NCBI GenBank assembly: GCA_903813345.2
Contig: CAIIXF020000002.1
Location: 15,384,467-15,448,466 of the forward strand
Length of the DNA stretch: 64,000 nt
Origin: Owenia fusiformis
Lineage: Eukaryota; Annelida; Polychaeta; Sabellida; Oweniidae
Direction: 5' to 3'
The position numbers were made by a program, and so were the translations under genes. How positions within the stretch are numbered: the stretch's first letter is position 1; each line of letters starts with the position of its first letter. Shown here piece by piece: positions 37,840-49,516 of the stretch. The notes beneath the pieces are model-generated. The model was given only the letters and a program-made list of their open reading frames with translations, had not been told where the DNA came from and searched no databases.

Positions 37840-39547
37840 CACGCCTAACCATCGCGTAAGCAGGCGTCACCATACAGCGTCAAAAAATACAGTAGTACAG
37901 GTTTCTGTACGGTGACGAAAATTAACTGAATTGAAGCAAAAAACTATAATGAGGGTTTTAAAAAAATTAACTAGATGAAAATAAATACGATTTCGGGTGT
38001 AATAAAAACAGCATTCTCTAAGAAATGGTTTTAACTTTCTAATTATGATAAAATATTTTCGAGCACTGCTCGGATTTTTTCTGACTGGATCGGCCCACAT
38101 AATTGACTCGAGAGAAAAAAATTTTTTTTCACTTTTCGTTTGGTTATTATTTTCCCTGCCGTCTGAGAGTATGGATCATTTTTATGAGAATACGTATTTG
38201 TTATCTACACATTTTAGAACAGATGAAGATTTGGCAAATAATCATTCACTGTATATATTTAAAAAAGATCAAATCTGTATGGTGACGCATCTGCTGTACG
38301 GTGACGATTCCTTAGAATTTATGAAGCGTAATATATGAGCTCAATATTAGCTTAAGATTCCATAAGTTTTTGTGTCGAATTCAAATGTTGTATCCCATTC
38401 AAAATTGAAAAAGATCAATTCTTATGTTTCCATTCATTTCTGATAGCAAGGATTCAATACTGAAACACATTCAACCCTAAGCTTACTGTTTGAGCAAGAG
38501 GTAAAGACGTGTCAGATCTACATGTACATTATCAATGGTAAGTATCAAGCGAAGGTTTCATGGAATAAACTATTTGAGAGTTGACGATATAATGCTTCGA
38601 TACCATTTGAACTAATCCAGGCTTTTCTCATATGACTAACAAAAAGACAGCCTACAGCCATCTTTACCCCATGCAAGATATTGCATCTTTCATCCTAAAA
38701 AGTCACACGTGCAAGGTGAGATTTACTTGTGAGATCACTTGTTTAAAAACACCAATAACATAGCAACAAATATAGTTTTTGGTTTCATGATTCTTACCGT
38801 ATCATACATTTCCAGTAACCTTCCATTAAGCGGTGGAAGATATCGTTGAACTGTGGCGCCCATGCACTATAAATGAACAAATGATCATACGCTGGAGTTT
38901 CCATTTCGTATAAGCTTAGTCTCATTTAGTTCATGAAAGCATAACGCAAACTATAAAGAAGTTTGATTCGAAAAAAACTAAAAATATCGAAATCGACACT
39001 TCCTTTCCGCCATCTCAAATGCAAAAAGTGACACCAAAACTTATGCGATTTGAAGTAAATAATAAGTTCTTTATATTACTTCTCACAACTTATAATGAAT
39101 CGTCACCGTACAGCTTATGCGTCACCGTACAAATCTGATCTTTTTTAAATATACACAATGAATGGTTATTTGCTGAATCTTCACCCGTTCTAAAATGTGT
39201 ATTTAACAAATACATATTCTCATAAAAATAATCCATACCCTCAGACGGCAGGGAAAATAATAACTAAAAGAAATGTGAAGAAACAACCTTTTTTCACCAA
39301 GGGTCGATTATGTGGGCCGATTCACTCAGAAAAAATCCGAACAGTGCTCGTAAAACATTTATCATAATTAGAAAGTTAAAACCATTTCTAAGAGAATGCT
39401 GTTTTTATTTCACGTGAAATCGTATTTGTTTTCATCAAATTAATTTTTTTAGAACCAATGTCATAGTTTTTGCTTCAAAGCAGTCAATTTGCGTCAACGT
39501 ACAAAAAACTGTACTCCGCTATTTTTTGACGCCGATGGTTAGGCGTG
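37840..39547. mobile_element. Long-TIR DNA transposon, non-autonomous
   Basis: Starts CACGCCTAACCATCG and ends with the exact complement CGATGGTTAGGCGTG. Both sides carry a 5-bp direct repeat ATATC (37,835-37,839 and 39,548-39,552). The inverted arms reach inward for roughly 450-500 bp each (the left arm to about 38,335, the right from about 39,090). The central part has no transposase. Apparent ORFs at 37,867-38,338 are arm sequence. Superfamily not assigned. Confidence 0.8.
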
Positions 39548-39552
39548 ATATC

Positions 39553-40539
39553 TGATAATTTCTGATAAGTCTGTGCTCTGTTATGGCCTTGACCTATTTA
39601 CTTATTTTGCTGACTTAATTATTCAGGGTGGTTATAACGTAACATTTATTTAGGGATTTACTCGTAAATGGACCTTTGAAAAGAACGGGCCAAATCAGAG
39701 AAATATAAATCACTAGTATTCCCCTAAATGTTCCGAATGAAGAATATTGGTCATTTGGGATATTTGATTAACTTTTAAAACTACTTTTCAAAATATTTTT
39801 AATTAGGTTGGCGTGGACGTTGAAACAATATGTTGACATTGTATGACATTGTATGAATGTTAACAATCAATATGGACGACCCAATGCTAGTTAGGAAGTT
39901 TATGGTACCCCTGGATTTAGTTACGTGTTTCCTCAAACAGTTGTCTTGTGAAAGACTTTGAAAGTGGCGACTTCGACTCAATAGACTTATTCGATGCATA
40001 TGGTGACTGAGAATACTTTCTTTTCCGACGTGGTTAGGCTTTGGGGGTGGGTAACCCGATTGACTTTGGGGAGAAGTAACAATGTCATGGTAAACGCATC
40101 CTTTGCCCAAGAGTAATTTATTGCATTACATGAGCTGCTATGAAAGCAGTGAAGGACCGATCTTGAAGGATTGGTGAACGTCGTAACTTCCTTAACGTCG
40201 TATACTTTCAAAGAAAAATTAATTTCTCTGAATTCTCTCATTAATTTTGGAAACTGAAGTGTCTGGATGATGTCCATTTTCACGAAATTGTCGTTTTTTC
40301 TAGAATGTTTGAGAAGTTTTAGACCGTGTTCAGACGAAATGTTGAGACGTAAGCTTAGTGATACTAGACAATGTTTCCACGAAAGTGAAAGGACCATATT
40401 CTGTCAAAACATCGAAATAAATGAGTACTTACAAATCACCCGCCGAAAATACCGGGTAAAACGTCGTAAACTTCCTGTGTTACGGCGTGTAAGAGAATGG
40501 GGTGTGACCCTTGTGGGTGTATTCCCTATGCCAAACATG
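39553..40539. other. Intergenic, no gene seen
   Basis: No splice-supported exon. Part of it (about 40,165-40,275) is an inverted copy of about 36,890-36,990. Small overlapping frames on both strands have no family signature. Confidence 0.45.
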
Positions 40540-40545
40540 TTTATT
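40540..40545 (-). other. Polyadenylation signal, GBP-B
   Basis: TTTATT on the plus strand, which is AATAAA on the minus strand, about 80 nt after the GBP-B stop codon. Confidence 0.5.
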
Positions 40546-40625
40546 TGTAGGTTATTTGTGTTTTCGAATACTTATGTAATAAATTGTAATATTGTAAACG
40601 TTCTGTTGTGTAAATATAAATTACA

Positions 40626-43600
40626 TTAAATATCGACGGTGGAGCCTTCAACATTCTTCTTAATTGCTTGACCATTCGAGTTTGTTAATGAACCGATCCA
40701 ATATCGAATAAATGATGTTGGTTTTGAAGTTACTAATTCATCTTTGAAAATCATCGCATCGCGACTACCTGTCTGATGTACATCATTCGTACATTCGTCG
40801 ATTTCATCATGCGGTGACGTTTCCGCATCTTTACATTTGGAGTTTTCATTGTTAATGTCATAATTACTCATTTCTTTCTGATTTTCAATGTCATGGCCAT
40901 TACCATCAAAGTTACAATGTTCACGCTCATTATTCCGGCTCTTTTCAGCATCACTCGATTGAAAAGTGAAATCACTTGAATCACTGGGGATGTTAGTTCC
41001 ATTGTCTTCTGACGTAAGTGTTTCATCTTCGCCAGCTTCGTCGAATTGTTCATTTAGTGTTTTATTATATCGAACCGGTTGCTGAGAATTCGGATTACCA
41101 GGTCTTTGTTCTTTCAAAGGTGTTTTAGCTCTACCTCTACCAACTCTTCCTTGTTGCTTCCATTTTGGTTCTTCGTTATTAGTTTCAAATTTAGACACCA
41201 TCTCTCTCTATAAAATAATGTGTATTATCACAAAAACAGTTTCAATTTCTATGCAGTAAAACACATTACCTAATAATTCCGAAATTAACAAAATTAGATG
41301 ACTTGTTTAATCATCATGATAGTTAAGTGCTTAACACAAATATTACACAAATACTACTATAATGATAATTAATATTGGCCTGTGTTATTTCTAGAAACAT
41401 TAAATTTAATTAATACGTATTGTTTAAGATATTAGTACATGTATAGCAATAATTGCGCATAAAGCGTAGCCTAAGATGAAACTAGCCAGGTCAAGGAAGA
41501 AACATGGTCTGATAATAGGATGAGAATTCTAAATGATAACAATGTATTATATCATTTAAAATGATGGTCCATATAGCCATAATTCTACCGGTTCTTGTGC
41601 CAAAGCATGATAAAACACACCACCCGATGAAGAAAGACCACGCTTGAGTGAACAATTTTATGGTTGACATTTGTGTATATTTGAAGTAAGGTATACAAAA
41701 TCGTATGCTTAGGTTTTATTATTGAATAAGTAATAAGTACTGGCACATTATAGAGGCGAATGGGGCTGTCTAGTTTTTTGGATGTTCGTAAAATATCTAT
41801 TCTAACTGAATATGTATGTGTAGAAACGCATGCTTCTTGAACGTGTAGCTCAAAACAAATATTTCTACCTGTATCATAGCATCCTGTACACCAACGAAAA
41901 CTACAATGAAGTGACTTAGATTCAGTATTTGTAACGCAATTGCATCGCATCAGGGTTTCATTGCTCATCAGATCTGTCTTTGACTTTTTCACACAGTTCA
42001 ATCTCAAATCATATTTTTGGAGTTTTACAAAGCAAATTGACATTTAAATGTTCTAGAACCTTCGAATGGTGTATTGACTTTCAAGTGAAAACGTTTATCT
42101 AACATATGCCCATATGGTCTCAAGATCTATTTGTCAATCATTTAAAAATTGTGAAAGTGTTATTACTAACTTTTTTTTAGCAAAACTAGGTTCATTTAAA
42201 AATCTTTGCATATATTTTTGCATCGATAAGACTACAATTTTAATTAATGTTGTGCAACGATACTAGCATCTGAATGGATACCTATTTAATACAAGTCTCA
42301 TAGAGTGGCTCTAATATGGTTTAAATCAATTCATTATTAACAAAAATGGTATTTCCGAATTGAAAGTGCTCAAAGATCTAAAATTTTAGGATCCGTTGAA
42401 AGATCAAAGGCAATGCATATTCAACTATCATATTTTCTATAGAGTACATTTCACAATCAACTGGAAATATCAAATTTTACTATTTGTTTTACCCGTCTAT
42501 CTTAGATTCAAGCATGACAAAATGACCAAAGAGTAAGAATTTTCCCTACAAATTCTTGACTGCATAAGAGTTTATGCCACATTGTCCTATCCAGTAGTAA
42601 GTCAAATTGGAGTCGACTTAAGTTCTTAATGAAGCAAGAAGCTTACCACATTGTGTGCACCACTTCCCCGTGATTCATTCGGACTATTCTTGTCAGACGC
42701 TTCATTAGGGGCATTTATCCAATTTTTCGCAGACTTTGGTTTCTTTGACTTTTTATTAGTGCGTAGATCGCTCTCGTTGTGGAATTTAACACCTTGTGGG
42801 TACCTACAAACCAAGCATTCTGTTGTATCGTCCATCGAGCTAACAGGCCAGGAAACATTTCCAGTGTTTTCATGTGAGAGAATTAATATACTGTTCTACC
42901 ATTTAGACATCCATAAAAAAGGTCAAAATATTAAAACCTAACAGTGAATTTAACAAAATAAAATGCACGAGGTAACTATTTTAAAGAACCAAAATATATA
43001 ATAAAAACATTGGAATGGTTGGTCAAATGATTTGTCCAACTTACGCAGCAGCAACATTTGTTGGATCTTCTAACTCGGTTTTACATTGCTTCAGCCGTTC
43101 AAGGTTCGACTTTGCAGCTTTAAATGTTTCTTCAGTTTGTTGCACCATATTTTGTCGAAGTTGTGTGTTTGTATCGACTGTTTTGATATAACCCTGGAGG
43201 TCACTGTGGATGGTTTTCTCTTCTTCAACCTGATTTCTAAGGCTGGAATTACATATGTGTCCGTAAATTCACAAATCGAATAAGAATTTAATGTTCAAAG
43301 AAAAACAGAATTTCACCATAATTATATGCCATTCCACATAGTGAAATTCAGCATGGGGCAGAATGTTGTACAAGCACGAACTGAAGGTGAGATCATTTGA
43401 ACTGACATTCTGTCCAACGAGTTGGGGATTTCACAGTATCGTATGGCCATCTTAATTTGGTTCGATTCAAACATAAAGAAAAGACCGTTCATCTATTGAG
43501 AATAAGAGAACGGCTATGTAGCAATCTGATTGGATGAGAGACTCTAAATGAGCAGGATCATTTATACTGCGCGCGTTATAAAGCATTTAATATTTTAGAC

Positions 43601-46600
43601 ACTTGGGAATGTTGTTATTAAATCAAATGACTTACAATCTTTGTTGGTTTTCTTGTTCCTCGTTGTGTCTTCTTACTCTTTCCAATTCAAAATCTTTTGT
43701 AAAGGAATCAATTTCAATTAGAGTCAGATCAGTTCTTGTTGTATCCAGTTCACAATGTGTAGTGTTCAGCTCATCTTGAAGTCTTTTAATCTGTTTCTGC
43801 TTGCTCTCCAAATCAGTTTTCATATAATTGTACTCACTTGCAATCCGTTCATATTCGCTCTGCTTTAACCGTTTTTCATTTTCAAGATGTACTGCTTCCA
43901 AACTACCTTCCAATTTGGACTAGAAATGATAGAAAATACTAGTACAGATTACAATCATCACGAAACGTCACTCAGTTCATCTTACACTTCTGAACAAATA
44001 TGCCATCGGTAATGTGTGGACAAAAGCCATACTTACAACAAGAAGTTGATTCCACGTGTTGATATGAATGCTAGGGAACGCTTTTTCTATCTCATGTTTA
44101 AACTCCGTTTCCATTTCCACGTGTCTCGTATGTATGAGGTCAACTCCACAAGGAAGATCCATTTTCATGTATATATCATAACGCTTCATCATTCCTTCAA
44201 TTTTTTCCCTCACGTCAATGTGAAACCTGTTTTCGATGGATTCGTTTTTCAATTTGAAAAATTCTAATTCCTTATGATATATTTTCTGAAATGTATATTA
44301 GGAAATACAACTAGAGGTAAGAATATAAATGATTTAAATATGGTGAATACAGGAACAAAGGAGTGAGTTACATAAAGTTGCTAGGACTGATTCTCTTCGC
44401 ATGTGTACGTACGCCTTAAAAAAGTACGTCCATGTGTATCTTCATCTAACATCAAAAATTATATTACAGCCTTCGCCTTTTAACACTGATTCTAAAATTA
44501 TTTCTGCAAACAAATTACCTCGAAAAGTTCCCTTTCCTTTTCCCATTCGTCATCACTAAGAAAAGATAGTTCCTCTCTGGTCGTCGAGAATACTTTAATC
44601 AAACAAGCAGATTCATGCAAATAAAGTTTCTCCAGTGAATATGGCATGTCATCAATGGTATTTTGCATTTTTTGGAGATATATTATTCGTCCATGTTCGA
44701 TCGCCCTCTGTATCATAATCTCCCTATCACGCTCGCATCTTTCCTTATAATTGCAATATTCGTTCTTGATCTTCACCTATAATGAATGCGATAATAAAAT
44801 GTTACTAGATTTGAAGTTATGTTCCTTAGCAGCGAATAGAAAAACTGAACTTCCATTTATATAAATGTTAAACTTATAAATGGTCTCAAAGGTTTAAGAT
44901 CATGGTCAAATAGATAAAGATATAAAGCGAGATGTTGGGGCTTTATGATCATCTTCATTGTACTTACTTGGAACCGTTCCTCATACGAACCATCATTGTC
45001 AAATTTCCGCCCGTCATCAAAAACCTTTCTTGATTCGATCATTGCATTTTGGTGTATGCTCTCAAATGTGTCGGCAGACAAAGCGCTATTGTCTACGTGA
45101 TGAGACATTATTGATCTGTATAGTTCCATGGCCTTATCAATTGCATTTGTATTTTCCATCTCTGCTAGAAGCTTTATAGCTCGTTCTACACACGGTACAG
45201 ACCCGCTCTGAATTGTACCAGTGTACATTTCAGCTAGACCCAAGAGTTCTGAAATAACATCAAAATAGGGTACGTGGTAACCAGTAGCCGATAGCTGATT
45301 GTGTAAGACTTATTGGAATAGTTTGCTTGTGGGAAGGCACTGTAGAAACAAAGGTTAATCAGGACGGCACTAACAACGTCATGAATAACACCTATATACC
45401 TATGAATAACACCTATATACATGTACATGATACATGGTAAGGAAAAATTAGAGACTTACTTGGCCCATTGATTTCAATGTTTCCATCTTTTGTTGAGAAA
45501 TGTTTGGTTGAACATTCATTCTTAATGAAGTCACAAAGCTCGTCAACTTGCTCAACAAATTCCTGGTTGAGTTCACATTCCGGAATAGCATTGACACGAG
45601 ACAAACTCTCATTATCATCTACTGGCCTTCGCAGAACAAAACACTCTCGCCTTTGGAATACACTTGAAATTCTCTCTCTCGGTTCATTGTAATCATTGAT
45701 CCTATTCCTTTCTTTTCTGTCTCTAAGATGTTTTGGCATTGGTTTCAGTTCCAACATTTTGCCAAGGTATTCATTTGCTGTTATTCTTTCCCCGTCCATC
45801 TCTAAGCTCAGCATGAAGTCGCGGAGGACCCATACAAATGTTGGGAATATCTGCTGGTAGTCTTCATAACCGGCTGCATTCTCGTCAGAGTCCTGATCCT
45901 GCCCTGACCTTACATGTATGTAGTCAGTTATGTGAGTGATAAAACTGAATATGATTAAAGGAGACAACATTTTCTGGGTGGAGTATTAACCCTTAAACGG
46001 TTATGCTATAGAGAATTACTCCAATCATCGGAGGATGTATTAGGTATTATTGCAAAGCGTATTAAATTCCCAGTATTTTTCAACTTAAAACAATATTGAA
46101 CCATTTTTGTGCTTCGTGCCTTACTGATGATTTAGAAAAGCTCATGTTATAAGGAATACTAAATTGTTTCAATGTTTTGTATTTTCATACCCTGCGCGCA
46201 GAGTCTAGTTATAAACTTGAGAGCTCTCTGTTAAGAAGTGAAGTCGAACTAATGTATTCACTTAGAAGGCTTTATAAATAAAACAATTTAGCTATATTGT
46301 GAAAGGATACTCCATTTCCTCGATAGCTCTATTATCTATTCGACCCACTGTGTTGTACAGGAACACACTACTGATGAGGATGGCCAGGGCGAATATCTGA
46401 TTGTCATGGTTGCTGTCCCCCTAAATTACAAAAGAGTAATGAAGATTGAAGCGCTGCATACAATTGTGGTGGTCTGTTTTAGTTAGTCACATACTTTATT
46501 TAAAAGATATTATACGCACATACGTGAATATGACTTACATAGTCTTAGTACATAGAAGTACCAGTAAATATCACATCAGTTCATTAATTTAATTTTAATT

Positions 46601-49498
46601 ATGGTAACAATAATATCAATGCTACATTATCGTGTTAACATTGGCGTAATCGAAGGATACATACATACAGACTGACGATCGATATATCTAACCAAGTTAC
46701 AGATATCCATACAAAATACGACCCAACTGAAAAGAATTCTCACCTTTTCGGCATCATGAAGGCCCTCTGTATCTAGCAACATTATACATTCACCAGGATT
46801 CAATGGATGGGGCCTACACCACATCCATATGCCTTTCGTTTTAGACTGTACAGTAGAGCCAAGCTCAAACCCTAAAAGCATCATACATGTACGGGTAATT
46901 AATAAAGTTAATAAATCTAAATATGAATTTACATACTCTATTAATCTCTATTGACTATGCTTCAAAAATTGCCTATTTTCTCAATTTTGATCAAATAATA
47001 CTTCACATGTTACATGTACTTTACTGAAATACTCACCCTTTGCTTTCTTCACATCAGCAAAGCGATTGAGAAGATATGATTTGCCTGTACGGTATGGGCC
47101 AACAATGGATACAATGACCAATGGCATGTTTAGGTCAGCGAGGAACTTCTTTGCTTCATCATTGACCTTCCATCCCTGTGTCGCACACTCAATGAACAAC
47201 ATGGGTTCTGACATAAACCTTACATCTGGAGTTTATAAATCATCAAATTATATATTGTAAAATGGATTCAAATGACATCTGAACTGTCGCACTGACTGAA
47301 CTTAACTGGTTTGAACTCACTTTCTTATTACATTCAATGCCCCCATATTTGGAGAGATATGAGAGGTGCACAAGATCTTATTTAGATAGCATTATCTTAA
47401 CCCGAATATTTTACTATATTTTAAAAGATTTATTGTCAATTCTCTTCATATGCTCTTTGTCGGTCCATCGTTACGAATTCCATAAATTCAATTATCAAAT
47501 CATTCCATACCATCTTGTATTACTTCTTGTGCTGGTTGGGAGTCAAACTGAGGAAGCCCATTAGTAACTATCACGTGTACAGAACTCTTAGAGGATTTGT
47601 TGCCAAAGTCGTCATCTGTAAAAATGATGAGGCAGGATATATGCCATTTTGGTCCCTCACTAAAATGTTAGTGAAATGTGCCTTTTATTTTCCTTTTTTC
47701 CTGAGTTTTGATGCATAATGAACCAATTAACCAATGGCAACATGTATGACATACAAAGTAAAAAAACAACATGAAGAATTGAAAAGAAAATTATTTTTTG
47801 AGATAATTTTCAGGTTTTTAAAACTTTTGAATTTCCCGCAAGTTTAATTTGAAGGGGGAAAACCAAGATGGCTGCCATTTGAAGGAAATATCAGAAGAAA
47901 AGTCGCTTCTCTTTTAATTTTCACATTGAGCACAGTTTTATGGTTTGGATTTTTTATTGATTCTGACTGTTCATCATCTAGGTCATCATGGATAGAGATT
48001 ATAAAATTGAAACCATAAAGCTGTGCTCAGTATGAATTTTGCAGAAATATATACAACTCCACCAACACAATTGAAGTGTCAAAATTGGTTGCTCAGTAAC
48101 TTTGGGTAACTGTAATCCCTTGATCACCCAGATAAACACCAATTCACTCATCAAGAAATACCATTCAGTGCAGTGTCTATACAAAGAAAGTAAGCAATTC
48201 TTTGGAGGATATGTTTCAAACATTTTGTATTAATTATTCATTTAGCGCTGTATCACGCGGTCCTAACTTCGACCGTTAATTTGAATTTTTGACCTACCGG
48301 ATGTTTGAAAATCAAGGATTACGAGTCTCATACTGCACCGTTGTTCTTCAAACTTGTTCCATTCAAAGCATAACAAAAATCCCTTTCTGATGGTACATTA
48401 TTCTCTTAAACAGAGTCCCTACTTCCAGCGGCATTTTGGTCTCCAGCTGTAAGAAGGCCTCCTAACAGATGGGGACCAAAACGCTGCTAGAACGAGGGAC
48501 TCTTTACAATAAGTAATGCACCGACAGAAAGGCAATTTTGTTTTGCTTTTAATGGTATAAGTTTGAAGAAAAACGGTGCAGTATGAGACTCGTAATCCTT
48601 GATTTTCAAGCACCTTGTAGGTCAAAAATTCAAATTAACGGTCGAAGTTAGTACCGCGTGTGTATTTGCTCTTGTAATTTTTCAATTCTGGCATATAGAT
48701 ATGCGCTGTCTTTGATGCCAATTTTCTTCATTAATTGTGTTACAAATTGATATTCCTTGACTCTTAGAAGAAGGATGGGATATCAAGGTTTGATAGTATG
48801 TGTGATTGAGTTTTTCAGACATTACAATTTTGAATATTTTCTTAGTCAATATCCAGACCCATTCCCTGACTCATCCTTTTATGATCGTGTCAATCAGAAA
48901 ATATTTATAGTATTGTTCATGATCCTCATTGAACGGAAATATATGAAATGTCATATACAGTCTGCATACCGTATATTAGAGATGTATAAATACATCGTAC
49001 ACCATTTAGTCATGTTGTCATGAATATACCAACAAATCTATCTAATTCCGCAGGCTTTTAACATGCTTATTTCTATTCATGTAACTAATAGAGTGTATGT
49101 AGTAGTAGTATAGTACCTTTTTCGGGCAATGGTTGAGAAGCTGCGACACCTAAAGCAGATATGTTTTGTTTGGCCTCATTGAGTGCGTCTAGAACTGTTG
49201 AATGTCGTGTAGCAGAATCATTATCGTCCCAAACGCTTTTATCACTTGGATGCACATGTGGATTGAAACTACTTTGAATATGTGTACTTGTCGTTTTCAA
49301 ATTCTTCAAATTCTTCCCAGTGTTGCACCAGGCCATATTTGAGGAATTTTCTTCTAGGAGAGGATCAATATTTGCCTTTGGCGTTTCTGTATGGCCGAGG
49401 TATTGCAGTAAACAGAAACAATCTTCGTGGCCAGTTGGCGGATAATAAGACAGCAAGGATGGGATGATGGGATTATTGTCCGGGTTTACACTTAGCAT
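40626..49498 (-). CDS. Guanylate-binding protein with acidic tail (GBP-B)
   Basis: Dynamin-like large GTPase of the GBP family. Minus-strand exons: 49498-49117, 47225-47037, 46871-46744, 46420-46311, 45944-45460, 45248-44968, 44776-44519, 44285-44037, 43919-43636, 43242-43045, 42839-42647, 41207-40626. Phases agree throughout and give 1,112 aa ending in TAA. Residues 1-127 are a non-conserved leader. The G domain follows, with P-loop GPYRTGKS (170-177), DTEG (224-227) and the GBP-type RD motif (VLRD, 311-312). The helical GBP C-terminal region is about 430-694 and a charged coiled coil about 695-855. A CxxC (863/866), a Lys-rich patch and an acidic Asn/Ser-rich tail (920-1112) follow. Human GBP1 is about 590 aa, so the leader and tail are extra. 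No CaaX box, so no prenyl anchoring is expected. The start is the first ATG after an in-frame stop. It is a tandem paralogue of the decayed copy and divergent from the GBP at 52.7 kb. Confidence 0.9.
43327..43451. repeat. Degenerate copy of hairpin family H1
   Basis: Shares 'gtgaaattcagca', 'gcacgaactgaaggtgag' and 'gacattctgtccaacgag' with the palindrome at 19,646-19,804, in inverted orientation. It lies in an intron of GBP-B. Confidence 0.65.
48254..48660. repeat. 407-bp foldback element in GBP-B intron 1
   Basis: The left arm 'cacgcggtcctaacttcgac' is complemented by 'gtcgaagttagtaccgcgtg' at the right, and pairing continues through 'tgaaaatcaaggattacgag'. The loop is near 48,450. No ORF of interest. 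Confidence 0.8.
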
Positions 49499-49516
49499 TG
49501 AAAAAGGCTGCACTCA

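Noticed and set aside
37867-38338. Overlapping frames of 60-97 codons on both strands
   Set aside because: They lie in the inverted arm of the 37,840-39,547 transposon and have no domain signal.
49511-49513. Upstream GTG as the start of GBP-B
   Set aside because: Animal genes rarely use GTG, an in-frame stop lies immediately before it, and a good ATG follows at 49,498.
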